Source of the DNA: Defluviitaleaceae bacterium
GTDB taxonomy: Bacteria > Bacillota > Clostridia > Lachnospirales > WQUN01
Direction of reading: 5' to 3'
DNA: 12,446 nucleotides
Assembly (NCBI GenBank): GCA_009782245.1
Contig: WRKK01000318.1
Coordinates: 1 to 12,446, forward strand
The translations under genes were made by a program, and so were the position numbers. The notes under the pieces were generated by a model. It was not told the DNA's origin and made no database searches. It worked only from the letters and a program-made list of their open reading frames with translations. Shown one piece after another: positions 4,993 through 12,148 of this stretch (positions are counted from its first letter, which is position 1; each line of letters begins with the position of its first letter).

Positions 4993-6357
4993 CTATTCAA
5001 CATCAAGTTCAAAAATTTCTGCTATATGTTCGCCGCCGTAGTCTTCGGCAAGGTTTGTTATCATTATGCTGATTCCTTTGTCGGTTTGCACAAATTCTAC
5101 GTTTTCGTTGTTGGTTAGGTTGGTAATTTTTACCGTTTTTTTGGCGGAATACGGCATGAATATTTCTTGCCCTATTTCGGGCTTTTCGGTGTAAATTGCG
5201 TACACTTTGTTTTGGCTGGCTTTTTGTGTGAACGCAATATTATCTATTACGTAGGGCTCGCAGACACGTGTGCCGTATATTGCGTTGCCGTATTTTGTCA
5301 ACCATTTTCCCATTTGCTCCATGCGTTGCAACGCTGGCCATGGCAACCTGCCGTCTGGTTGCGGGGCAACGTTTAGTGCTAAATTGCCGCCCTTTGCAAC
5401 AATATCTATTAGCAAGTGCAACAACCGCCGCACGGGCTTAAAATTGTCATCGTAGCTGTAGGCAAAACCGTTGCCCATAGGTATACAGCTTTCCCACGGG
5501 ACAAAAATAGGTTGACTTGGCACAGAGTGTTCTGGTGTTATGTAGTTTTCGCCTATTCCGCCTATCATTCTGTCCGCCGATAGTAGCCACGGCTGTATTT
5601 TGCGGGCTTTTTCTAGCAACTCTTCTATTTTTATATCCTGCCCGCTGCGTTTGCCTACCCAACCCGCATCAAACCACAGAATGTTGATTTTGCCGTAGTT
5701 TGTAACCAGTTCCATAATCTGGTTGTGCGTAAAATTCACAAATTTTTCCCATAATTCGGGATTCTCGGCGGGTACATACGACGGCCCACGGGACATAAAT
5801 TCGCCTTTTGGCTGATCTTTTGCCCAATAATAGGGCGTGTTCCAGTCCGCCTTGGAAAAATAGGCAGCAATGCCCAATCCCTGCTTGCGAAACGACTCAA
5901 ACACGTGTGCAACAATATCCGCCTTTGCATTAACCGAAAACGGGCAACTATAGTGGGTCGTTTTGTAATCGGTATATTTAGAATCCCACAAACAAAAGCC
6001 GTCGTGATGTTTAGTAGTAAAAATGAGATACTTAAAGCCGCCCAGCTTTGCATTTTTCGCCCATTTATCGGGCTGAAACCGTATTGGGTTAAACGATTTA
6101 TTTAGGTTGACATAGCCGTCCTTAAACGATTTTGCATCTGTTTCCCAGTCAACGCCTGTTCTGCTCCAATCGGCATCGCCGTCGCTTAGCGCCCAGCTTT
6201 CCACCATTCCCAACTGGGAATAAATCCCCCAGTGCATCATCAACGCCAATTTCTGATCCTGAAACCACTCCAACTGCCGAAGTGTAACAGGATTCTCTGG
6301 CCGCAAATACCTATCTTCAGGCAAAGCACCGTGTACTCCTTTAATAACATTGTCCAT
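4993..6357 (-). CDS. Alpha-L-fucosidase, glycoside hydrolase family 29
   Basis: A 454-residue retaining alpha-L-fucosidase that removes terminal L-fucose from oligosaccharides. GH29 signatures seen: HWG at 42-44, KHHDGFCLWDS around 116-126 (His117, His118, Asp119), ILWFDAGW with the probable nucleophile Asp230, and NYITPEHSVP with Glu276 as a candidate acid/base (Glu289 in PWES is the alternative). GGNLALNVAPQPDGRLP at 323-339 is the characteristic barrel end; a short C-terminal beta domain follows from about 365. There is no signal peptide, so it acts in the cytoplasm on imported glycans. Start ATG 6357 has AAAGGAG 7 bases upstream. It is the last of three same-strand genes (LacI-type regulator, DUF362 protein, fucosidase), separated from DUF362 by 184 bases of repeats. 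No fucose catabolic genes are in view. Confidence 0.95.
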   Translation of the reverse strand: MDNVIKGVHGALPEDRYLRPENPVTLRQLEWFQDQKLALMMHWGIYSQLGMVESWALSDGDADWSRTGVDWETDAKSFKDGYVNLNKSFNPIRFQPDKWAKNAKLGGFKYLIFTTKHHDGFCLWDSKYTDYKTTHYSCPFSVNAKADIVAHVFESFRKQGLGIAAYFSKADWNTPYYWAKDQPKGEFMSRGPSYVPAENPELWEKFVNFTHNQIMELVTNYGKINILWFDAGWVGKRSGQDIKIEELLEKARKIQPWLLSADRMIGGIGENYITPEHSVPSQPIFVPWESCIPMGNGFAYSYDDNFKPVRRLLHLLIDIVAKGGNLALNVAPQPDGRLPWPALQRMEQMGKWLTKYGNAIYGTRVCEPYVIDNIAFTQKASQNKVYAIYTEKPEIGQEIFMPYSAKKTVKITNLTNNENVEFVQTDKGISIMITNLAEDYGGEHIAEIFELDVE

Positions 6358-6411
6358 AAAAAAACTCCTTTGTTTTTATTTTGCAAACTATAATTTGGCG
6401 ATAACATTAAC

Positions 6412-6503
6412 GTAGGGGCGACCGTCCTCGGTCGCCCGTTGTGAACCCCCCCAACACCAACGGCAACGCCCCCCCGTTAATTGGACGCAAACGGTCGCCC
6501 GTT
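6412..6503. repeat. GGGGCG-type hairpin with a partial second copy
   Basis: GGGCGACCG (6416-6424) pairs perfectly with CGGTCGCCC (6429-6437) around TCCT, within the same GTAGGGGCG...CGCCCG frame as the hairpin at 86-109. The right arm CGGTCGCCCGTT recurs at 6492-6503, where AAACGG and CCGTTT can also pair. Between them lie two C7 tracts. The block fills most of the gap between DUF362 and the fucosidase gene and could act as a processing or attenuation element. Confidence 0.65.
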
Positions 6504-6541
6504 TTTCCCATTCCGACCCGCCTATCGTCATCGACAAATTT

Positions 6542-7612
6542 TCAACCATTCAGCCGCTCCAAAATATCCACGGCTTTTGGGGGGCAACCTTTTACATAAT
6601 CGCTAAAATTTGCGGTGCAGTTGCCTATTCCTAGCATTTCGGGGTTGCTTTCGCCCTTAAACGATTGCCCTATGCAGATTGTTTTTGTGTTGCCGCTGTT
6701 GGCACGGTGTAGGGCGAAAATTAGTGCGGCATAACAAACCGAGCAAGCATCTTTTTCTACTATATTAGAGTTGCCTTTGCGGTAGCGTTCGGCTATGCGG
6801 GTGCTTTTTTGCTGTAAAGTCGGCTTGTTGGCGGTGTTAAGTTCAACTACTGGCACTTGCTCGGAAAAAAAGCTGCCCACGCCGCTTTTTTGGGCGTGTA
6901 CTAAGTAGCCTATATCTTCAGGTTTGTAGCCGATAAGCCCAGCACAAAAGGAATCCACCAGCAGGGCATCTCTGCCAGCGATAATTCGGTTGGATTCTAC
7001 TGGGCTGCCGCCCTCTTCAAAAGATAGGTCGCCGCAAATGCCGTCTACAACGCAATAGTGTATGGGCAACAATGCCGCCAATGCACCAATCGGCGTGTGC
7101 AAGCCTAATGTGTGAAACCGCCGCATTTCATTTTCGGGTATGCAGCCCTTTAGGTTTTTTAGGCAACAAGTAAGCCGAGTTTGGCAATGTGCTTTCAGCA
7201 CGGGAACATCGATGAGAAATTCGGCGGCTAGTGCCTCGGCGGCTATTTGTATGTCTAAGCCGCTGTGGTGCAGGGTTTTTGTGGGTGCGTTTTTAAGGTC
7301 TACCAGCGGCACACCGTATTTTTTAGTAAGATATTCGTAACCGCACACTTTGTAAGCCCTTTTTGTGCTGTTGCCAATGGCGGAACTTTCCATTATTTTA
7401 ATTTGCCGTACGCCAAAATCCTGTAAAAATTGGATAATGCCCTCCAAAACTTCGGGGTGCGTGGTTGCGCCCTCGCTGGGGTGCGTTGCGTTTACCAAAT
7501 TGGGCTTTAATGCGACCGCCATATCCGCCCTTAAATAACTGGATATATCCGATGCGGACAGAGTTTCATAGGTAGTTTTTGCCCAATCTTTGCCGTAATT
7601 TACTGTTATCAT
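6542..7612 (-). CDS. DUF362 family protein with Cys-rich C-terminal tail
   Basis: A 356-residue cytoplasmic protein of the DUF362 family; the function is not established. Family features: KPNLVNATHPSEGATTHPEVLEGII at 36-60 region, IMESSAIG at 73-80, IDVPVLKAHCQTRLTCCLKNLKGCIP around 134-159, and DGICGD with a later GRDALLVDSFCAGLIGY. Beyond about residue 285 a tail carries Cys290, Cys293, Cys313, Cys332 and Cys343 (CSVCYAAL, ICIG, GIGNC, KGCPP), spacing compatible with an Fe-S cluster, though no classic ferredoxin motif is present. Three more cysteines (143, 149, 150) lie mid-protein. The start ATG 7612 is ATG-only in context, because the ribosome site is unusually far (see 7622-7645). It lies between a LacI-type regulator and a fucosidase, suggesting a role in glycan use, but that is inference. 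Confidence 0.85.
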   Translation of the reverse strand: MITVNYGKDWAKTTYETLSASDISSYLRADMAVALKPNLVNATHPSEGATTHPEVLEGIIQFLQDFGVRQIKIMESSAIGNSTKRAYKVCGYEYLTKKYGVPLVDLKNAPTKTLHHSGLDIQIAAEALAAEFLIDVPVLKAHCQTRLTCCLKNLKGCIPENEMRRFHTLGLHTPIGALAALLPIHYCVVDGICGDLSFEEGGSPVESNRIIAGRDALLVDSFCAGLIGYKPEDIGYLVHAQKSGVGSFFSEQVPVVELNTANKPTLQQKSTRIAERYRKGNSNIVEKDACSVCYAALIFALHRANSGNTKTICIGQSFKGESNPEMLGIGNCTANFSDYVKGCPPKAVDILERLNG

Positions 7613-7621
7613 AATTTTTTT

Positions 7622-7645
7622 GTGCGTAGCCGCACATTCTCCTTT
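7622..7645 (-). promoter_or_regulatory. Distant ribosome site with a hairpin in the spacer
   Basis: On the minus strand AAGGAG (7639-7644) lies 26 bases before the DUF362 ATG, too far for normal initiation. The spacer holds a perfect hairpin, GTGCG (7631-7635) with CGCAC (7622-7626) and a GCTA loop; folding it would shorten the effective spacing to about 12. An ATG right after the site is too close to it and out of frame. No in-frame ATG, GTG or TTG exists nearer. Confidence 0.55.
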
Positions 7646-7657
7646 TGTTACAATTTT

Positions 7658-7684
7658 ACCAAAATTACCAAAATTACCAAAATT
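7658..7684. repeat. Three perfect 9-bp tandem repeats
   Basis: ACCAAAATT is repeated three times without interruption (7658-7666, 7667-7675, 7676-7684), immediately downstream of the LacI-type gene stop and upstream of the DUF362 ribosome site. As RNA it would be an unstructured spacer; it may vary in copy number by slippage. Confidence 0.9.
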
Positions 7685-7687
7685 TTG

Positions 7688-8689
7688 TTATAGTTTTGCC
7701 AAATATGCTGTAGATTCCCGTACTATAAGGCGTGGCGAAAGTTTTACGTTTTTTATTGGGATATTTTGGCGTATTCCGCATAATGTGGCACAAGCCGCCT
7801 CGCCCAATGCAACGGGGTCTTGGGCTATGGTAGTTATGGGCGGCACGCTGCTTAGGCACAAAGGCAAATCGTCAAAGCCAACGATAGACATATTTTTGGG
7901 TAGCGAATAGCCCAAACTGGCAAATTGTTGCGTTGCACCTAAAGCCATTAAATCGCTGGCACAGTACAATGCAGTAACGTCTTTTTTTGCGAAATAATCG
8001 GCGGCGGCGGCCCCGCTTTGCAACGAAAAATCGCCGTCAAAACACAAATCCAAGTTAAACGGCATTTTGTGCATATGTAGTGCAACAATATAACCAGCCA
8101 AGCGTTCCCGCGATATATCCGCCTCCAGCGAGCCATTAACGAAACCGATTTTTTTATGACCCAACTGCACCAAGTGTTCCACCGCTAATATTCCGCCCAG
8201 TATGCTGTCTGTGCTAATGCAGCCTACTAGCGGGTTAATAGAATTTATATCCATTACAACTATCGGCACGGTTGTAACAGCTAGTTGTTCGTGGTAAAAA
8301 TCGGTATTTTTTAGCCCCAAAATAAACAAGCCGTCCAGCCTGTTTTCAAAAACAAAATTATCCAAGGCAGTTAATTTTTGTAGGTTAGAATCGCTGGTTA
8401 ATATTACGGTATCATAATCTAGGCTGTTGGCGTATTGCTGAAAGCCTACCAGCAGGTTAAATGTCAGCGAAGAAAAATTGTCGTTCATATCTGATGGGTT
8501 TGCCGCCAAAATACCTAAACGCCGCCGCACCGCTTTTCCTTTTAAGTAGCCAATTTCACGTGCGTAAGATATTACTCTTTCCTTAGTTTCGTCGCTAATA
8601 TCCATGCGGCCTGCTAGTGCTTTTGATACTGTTGCCGACGATAAGCCCATATTTTGTGCTATTTGCTTTAGAGTAGGCTTTTTGTTCAC
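7688..8689 (-). CDS. LacI family transcriptional regulator
   Basis: A 333-residue LacI/GalR-type regulator of normal length. The N-terminal helix-turn-helix is PTLKQIAQNMGLSSATVSKALAG (5-27), followed by the hinge and RRLGILAANPSD at the start of the periplasmic-binding-type sensor domain. Further landmarks are RLDGLFILG, IGFVNGS, SRERLAGY, ALYCASDLMALGA, IVGFDDLP and the final RLIVREST. Such proteins bind palindromic operators and release or bind them on sensing a sugar; the adjacent fucosidase suggests a fucose-related ligand, which is inference. Start is GTG at 8689; weak AGGAAAG and GTGGTG sites precede it, and an earlier in-frame start would not add any known domain. It is the first gene of the minus-strand unit with DUF362 and the fucosidase, so autoregulation through the repeats at 8720-8744 is possible. 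Confidence 0.95.
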   Translation of the reverse strand: MNKKPTLKQIAQNMGLSSATVSKALAGRMDISDETKERVISYAREIGYLKGKAVRRRLGILAANPSDMNDNFSSLTFNLLVGFQQYANSLDYDTVILTSDSNLQKLTALDNFVFENRLDGLFILGLKNTDFYHEQLAVTTVPIVVMDINSINPLVGCISTDSILGGILAVEHLVQLGHKKIGFVNGSLEADISRERLAGYIVALHMHKMPFNLDLCFDGDFSLQSGAAAADYFAKKDVTALYCASDLMALGATQQFASLGYSLPKNMSIVGFDDLPLCLSSVPPITTIAQDPVALGEAACATLCGIRQNIPIKNVKLSPRLIVRESTAYLAKL

Positions 8690-8719
8690 TATTACACCAC
8701 TTTCCTGTTTCCTTTTTAT

Positions 8720-8744
8720 TTAAGCATTAAGCATTAATTAAGCG
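8720..8744. promoter_or_regulatory. TTAAGC direct repeats, possible LacI-type operator
   Basis: TTAAGCA occurs at 8720-8726 and 8727-8733, then TTAA and TTAAGCG at 8738-8744. The last part forms a near-palindrome, GCATTAATTAAGC (11 of 13 positions symmetric). It lies 31-55 bases before the regulator start. No convincing -35/-10 pair was found here, and the usual central CG of LacI-family operators is absent. Confidence 0.3.
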
Positions 8745-8752
8745 TTACATTT

Positions 8753-8782
8753 TGTGGGGACACACAAAAGTATGCCCCCACA
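8753..8782. terminator. Stem-loop after the secreted stalk-domain gene
   Basis: TGTGGGG (8753-8759) pairs with CCCCACA (8776-8782) around a 16-base loop, 7 bases beyond the stop of the gene at 8790. On that strand only AAAATG follows, not a T-tract, so it is a weak intrinsic terminator and may be an RNA 3' stabiliser or another member of the GGGG-type hairpins. Confidence 0.4.
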
Positions 8783-8789
8783 TATTAGA

Positions 8790-10154
8790 TTACAGCATAG
8801 GTTCTTCGTTATCTATAAACACTTGACCCTCCAGGAAAAATGCGTTGTTCATGCCAAATATTAGCGAAAAGAAGTTGAAAGGCACAAAAGTGTGCGAATC
8901 GATGATAACTGGTGCGGTATCTAGCGTGATAGTTTGATCGTCAACCACATATTCATTAGAGCCGACCGATAGTTGTATTTGTTGTGTGCCGTTGCTAAGC
9001 CCGATACTTCTTGTTGCCTCGTCCCAAGTTATGGTGCTGTCCAAATTAAGGGCAATAAGCACCGAACGCAATGGCACAAGGAAAACGCCGTTTTGCTCCA
9101 CCCAAGTTGCGGGGATAATCACGTTGTTTACAGAGATGGGATTTATTAGGACAATGTTCGCAATATCGTCAATAACAGGCGGCGGCATTATTGTTGCGGC
9201 GGGTTCATAGGTTTCGGCGGGTTCGGCGGTTTCGTCTAATCCGTCTAAAGTTGCGGGTAATGTAACAGCTGGCTCGTATTGCGGCGTTTCTGGTGTTTCT
9301 GGTGTTTCTGTTTCTGATAGGTCAAAATCTACATCTATTGGTGCTGGACCCGCTACTATAGGTTCAAAAAGCACGGTAATTGTAAGGTTTGTGCCGTCTG
9401 CACCAGGTATAGTTTGGGCAGGAATACTCATTGTTGTTGGGCCATAAACTACTACCAAAGTGCGGCCGTCTAGTTCGTTTAGTAGTGCGGTTTCTAGGTC
9501 TAGGGCGGCATAATCGGCTATTGCATCACGGAAATTTTGCCCGTCTTGCAACAAAATTTGTGTGCCGTCGTTAAAGTTAAGTTGTAGCATTTCGTCTGCA
9601 CTAACTAAATTTCCGCCGTCTGTTAGGTTAAAAACATCGATGGCAACGTTGATAAAATCGCCGTTGACAATTAAACGGACGGTGTGTTGCGGCGGCCAAA
9701 TCATAAGCATTGGCACGTTGGCGGGGTAAAACGCAGTTATGGTGTCGCCAACAGCAACTTCGTTACCCAAAAGGTGGGTAAAATAGTCGGTAGTAAGAAT
9801 AGCGATAGTTTCGCCGTCTTCGTTTACCAGCGTTATACGAGATTCCCCGTAAATAAGTTCCTCAATTTCGGAAACTTCGCCTGTAACGGGCATAAAATTG
9901 CGAATGACTGGCATATCGGCGGGAACTTCGCCGTCATCGGTAGTTATAACGTCTTCTGCGTATTCTACGCCCTCGCCAGTAAATACGGGCAATCCGTTTT
10001 CTACTTCTTCTGTTGCTTCGGTTGCCTCGATTGCTTCGATTGTTTCGTTTGTTTCCTCGTCTACTTCGCTTGCGTGTAGTGTCGTGTTAGCTAAAACAAA
10101 AGCACCAACCAGCGTTAGCAACGAAATCTTAATAAAAGTTTTCAACATTTTCAA
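8790..10154 (-). CDS. Secreted protein with C-terminal copper amine oxidase N-like stalk domain
   Basis: A 454-residue exported protein. A signal peptide covers about 1-28 (cleavage likely after LHA). Next comes an acidic, low-complexity stretch (residues 29-52, repeated IEA/TEA units), then a beta-rich domain at about 55-270 with ITLVNEDGETIAILTTDYF and PMLMIWPPQHTV. A Pro/Glu/Thr-rich linker follows at about 280-330, with TPETPETP. The C-terminal 336-447 segment is a Cu_amine_oxidN1-type domain: INxISVNN, FLVPLRSVLIALNLD, ITWDEATRSIGLSNG, HTFVPFNFFSLIFG. Despite the name this domain is not catalytic. The start is TTG at 10154 because GAGGTG lies 7 bases upstream; ATG two codons later would have a 13-base gap. 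The middle domain is unassigned. Likely a cell-envelope protein; the role is unknown. It has its own promoter at 10209-10237. Confidence 0.85.
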   Translation of the reverse strand: MKMLKTFIKISLLTLVGAFVLANTTLHASEVDEETNETIEAIEATEATEEVENGLPVFTGEGVEYAEDVITTDDGEVPADMPVIRNFMPVTGEVSEIEELIYGESRITLVNEDGETIAILTTDYFTHLLGNEVAVGDTITAFYPANVPMLMIWPPQHTVRLIVNGDFINVAIDVFNLTDGGNLVSADEMLQLNFNDGTQILLQDGQNFRDAIADYAALDLETALLNELDGRTLVVVYGPTTMSIPAQTIPGADGTNLTITVLFEPIVAGPAPIDVDFDLSETETPETPETPQYEPAVTLPATLDGLDETAEPAETYEPAATIMPPPVIDDIANIVLINPISVNNVIIPATWVEQNGVFLVPLRSVLIALNLDSTITWDEATRSIGLSNGTQQIQLSVGSNEYVVDDQTITLDTAPVIIDSHTFVPFNFFSLIFGMNNAFFLEGQVFIDNEEPML

Positions 10155-10208
10155 AAAAATGCACCTCTTTCGTTATTTTAGTTTATTTTGCTTGCTTGGT
10201 TCATATAT

Positions 10209-10237
10209 ATTATATCGGATATTTTTGCCAAAACCAA
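10209..10237 (-). promoter_or_regulatory. Predicted promoter of the stalk-domain gene
   Basis: TTGGTT (10232-10237) and a perfect TATAAT (10209-10214) on the minus strand with 17 bases between them. The leader would be about 48 bases. Confidence 0.6.
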
Positions 10238-10240
10238 TAG

Positions 10241-10287
10241 GGGTTTGCAAAATGACATTTTTTTGTCATATTTTAGGGTTTGCAAAA
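10241..10287. repeat. 12-bp direct repeats around an ATGACA/TGTCAT hairpin
   Basis: GGGTTTGCAAAA occurs at 10241-10252 and 10276-10287. Between them ATGACA (10252-10257) and TGTCAT (10264-10269) form a perfect dyad around six T. It lies 5 bases beyond the stop of the substrate-binding protein and just upstream of the next promoter. On the minus strand the stem is followed by TTTTGC, so it could be a weak terminator; as DNA it could be an operator. Confidence 0.6.
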
Positions 10288-10291
10288 GCGG

Positions 10292-11926
10292 TTATTGTGC
10301 GATAAACCATTCTTCAATGTTAGCAAACAGGTTGTAAACATTGGGCAAAATATTGCCCTGAACGCTTAAACTTGCCACTATTGCCTGGTGTCTGAATGCA
10401 AGGCTAATAACGGGCAGTTCGTTTGCTAGGTACATCTGCACATCAGATATTGCCCGTTCAAACTGGCTATCTGTAGGGGACATTGCCGCTACATCGAGCA
10501 GGTTATCCAAAGTTTGGCTGTGGTACGAAATAATATTTTGCGGACTTTCCGAATGGAACGCAAACCGCAAATCGGGCTGTAAAGCCAGATTGTAGCCCCC
10601 AATAAACAGATCAAAATAGCCATTTTCTAGCCGCCAGCGATAATCGGCAAAAGGCACAGATTCAACTGCGGTGCTGATTCCTAGCTGGTTTAGCTGGGCT
10701 GTTATTATGTTGGCTAATCGCAACCGCTCAACGTTTTCTTGGTTGACTAAAATTGTCAGCGGACGGCGTTCGCCAGCCTCGGTTGTAGGCCACAAATTTT
10801 GAGTTACTATTGCGGTTAATGTTTCACGTGCCATGTGTTGGGCTTGTTCGGGGTTGTGGCTAAAAATTTGGGCGGCTGGCTCGTATAGCCACGAATGCGG
10901 GTGTATCGGCGAAACAGTAGGCACAGCATGAGCCAAAAACACGTCCGAAACAAGCGTTTCCACGTTTATGGCGTGTGCCAATGTTTGTCTAAATTGCGGC
11001 AAAGCGGGTAAAGCACGTTCAAAGTTAAAGCCGATAAACTCGTAACGTTTGGATAAATATTCGGCAAAATGCACAGGTTTTACGCTGTGATGCCTTGCCC
11101 ATTCAGGAATTTCCGCCAAAAAAATGTCAACCAGTCCTCTGTCAAAGGCGTGAATATCGGTTGCGGCATCGGGAGTTATAATTATTTGAATCTCGTCTAT
11201 AAATGGGCGACTGCGGAAAGTGTAGGGGTTTTGCACTAAAACCAAAGATTCTCGGTGAAAGTACGCACCGAACATAAAAGGGCCGTTGCCAACGGGCATC
11301 ATATGGGCGTTGCCGCCGCTGGCAAAATGGTGCCGAGGTATAACGGGAAAATTAAGCCAATAAACCTCGCCGCCCCGCGCAGAGTTAAACACAATGCGGA
11401 TTTCACGGGCATTTAATATTTCGTAGTAGGCAAAATTTTCGGCGTTTTGGCTGTATATTGCGGTTTCGCTTGCGTTTTTCATGGTATCTATTGTAAATGC
11501 TATGTCGTCCGAGGTTATTGGTGTGCCGTCGCTCCAAAAAGCGTCTTCCCGCAAGGTTACAATTACATTTGCACCATTAAAAGCAAATTCTAGCGATGCC
11601 AAATTAGGGACGACTTGCAAACGGTCGTCAAAATTAACAAGCGGTTCAAACATAAGCTGTAAAACCCTTGCAACCGTTACATCTTCGTTTAATATTGGGT
11701 TAAGAGTTACGGGTGTTCGCATAGAAAGCCGCAATGTTCCGCCTACCGTGGGTGTATCTTCGATTATTTCGTCCAACATTGGCATTATTCTTGGCTCTGG
11801 TGTTGCGGCTGGCTGGGGTTCGGATACTGCCATTGCCGTTTGGGCAAAATTAGCATCGCAAGCCGCCAGCAACCCGCCAAACAGCACAAAACCAATTATT
11901 TTGAGTATTTTTAGCATATTTTTCAC
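10292..11926 (-). CDS. ABC transporter substrate-binding lipoprotein, family 5 (oligopeptide/nickel type)
   Basis: A 544-residue extracellular solute-binding protein of the SBP_bac_5 family. The signal sequence ends in a lipobox LAAC with lipidated Cys23. A Pro/Glu-rich tether follows, then GGTLRLSMRTPVTLNPI, the usual start of the mature fold, FEPLVNFDD, LREDAFWSDGTPITSDDIAFTID (the family signature), VGNGPFMFG, RQTLAHAINVE, and PLTILVNQEN in the second lobe. It would deliver peptides, nickel or another solute to an ABC permease; the ligand cannot be read from sequence. The start is GTG at 11926, since GGAGGG lies 7 bases upstream and this gives a normal lipoprotein signal; a longer frame to 11983 would begin at the transcription start itself. 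Divergent from the OppC-like permease at 12364. Promoter at 11990-12018. Confidence 0.95.
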   Translation of the reverse strand: MKNMLKILKIIGFVLFGGLLAACDANFAQTAMAVSEPQPAATPEPRIMPMLDEIIEDTPTVGGTLRLSMRTPVTLNPILNEDVTVARVLQLMFEPLVNFDDRLQVVPNLASLEFAFNGANVIVTLREDAFWSDGTPITSDDIAFTIDTMKNASETAIYSQNAENFAYYEILNAREIRIVFNSARGGEVYWLNFPVIPRHHFASGGNAHMMPVGNGPFMFGAYFHRESLVLVQNPYTFRSRPFIDEIQIIITPDAATDIHAFDRGLVDIFLAEIPEWARHHSVKPVHFAEYLSKRYEFIGFNFERALPALPQFRQTLAHAINVETLVSDVFLAHAVPTVSPIHPHSWLYEPAAQIFSHNPEQAQHMARETLTAIVTQNLWPTTEAGERRPLTILVNQENVERLRLANIITAQLNQLGISTAVESVPFADYRWRLENGYFDLFIGGYNLALQPDLRFAFHSESPQNIISYHSQTLDNLLDVAAMSPTDSQFERAISDVQMYLANELPVISLAFRHQAIVASLSVQGNILPNVYNLFANIEEWFIAQ

Positions 11927-11940
11927 AAAAGTACCCTCCA

Positions 11941-11966
11941 AAACATAAAATCCAAACATAAAATCA
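11941..11966. repeat. Two-copy 13-bp tandem repeat in the SBP leader
   Basis: AAACATAAAATC plus one base repeats at 11941-11953 and 11954-11966, immediately upstream of the ribosome site GGAGGG (11934-11939) in the untranslated leader of the substrate-binding protein. Confidence 0.8.
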
Positions 11967-11989
11967 AAACTTAACTTGCTCATTATTTT

Positions 11990-12018
11990 ATTGTAGTGAT
12001 ATTTGTGGAATTTGTCAA
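11990..12018 (-). promoter_or_regulatory. Consensus promoter of the substrate-binding protein
   Basis: Minus-strand TTGACA (12013-12018), 17 bases, TACAAT (11990-11995). Transcription would begin near 11983, leaving a leader of about 57 bases. The whole element is very close to the restriction-modification promoter at 1859-1887: both hexamers are identical and the spacers share an AATTCCA motif and an AAATAT motif. Confidence 0.85.
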
Positions 12019-12148
12019 ATTTAATGTAAAAATCCTAAACTCGCTATTAATTTTTTCGTTAAATTCCATAAAATGACGGTTAAGCAAAAACAGTAAAATG
12101 TAAAAATCGCCATAAATTAGCAAAATCGGCTGAATTGCACACAGTAAT

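Noticed and set aside
4816..5118. A 100-residue plus-strand frame
   Set aside because: It runs through repeat copy 3 and into the antisense of the fucosidase gene; not a real gene.
7658..7684. CRISPR-like or binding-site array in the ACCAAAATT repeats
   Set aside because: The units are contiguous 9-mers with no spacers and are AT-rich; simple slippage repeat is the better explanation.
11926..11983. The longer 563-residue form of the substrate-binding protein
   Set aside because: Its start lies at the predicted transcription start with no ribosome site, and it would put extra residues before a normal lipoprotein signal.
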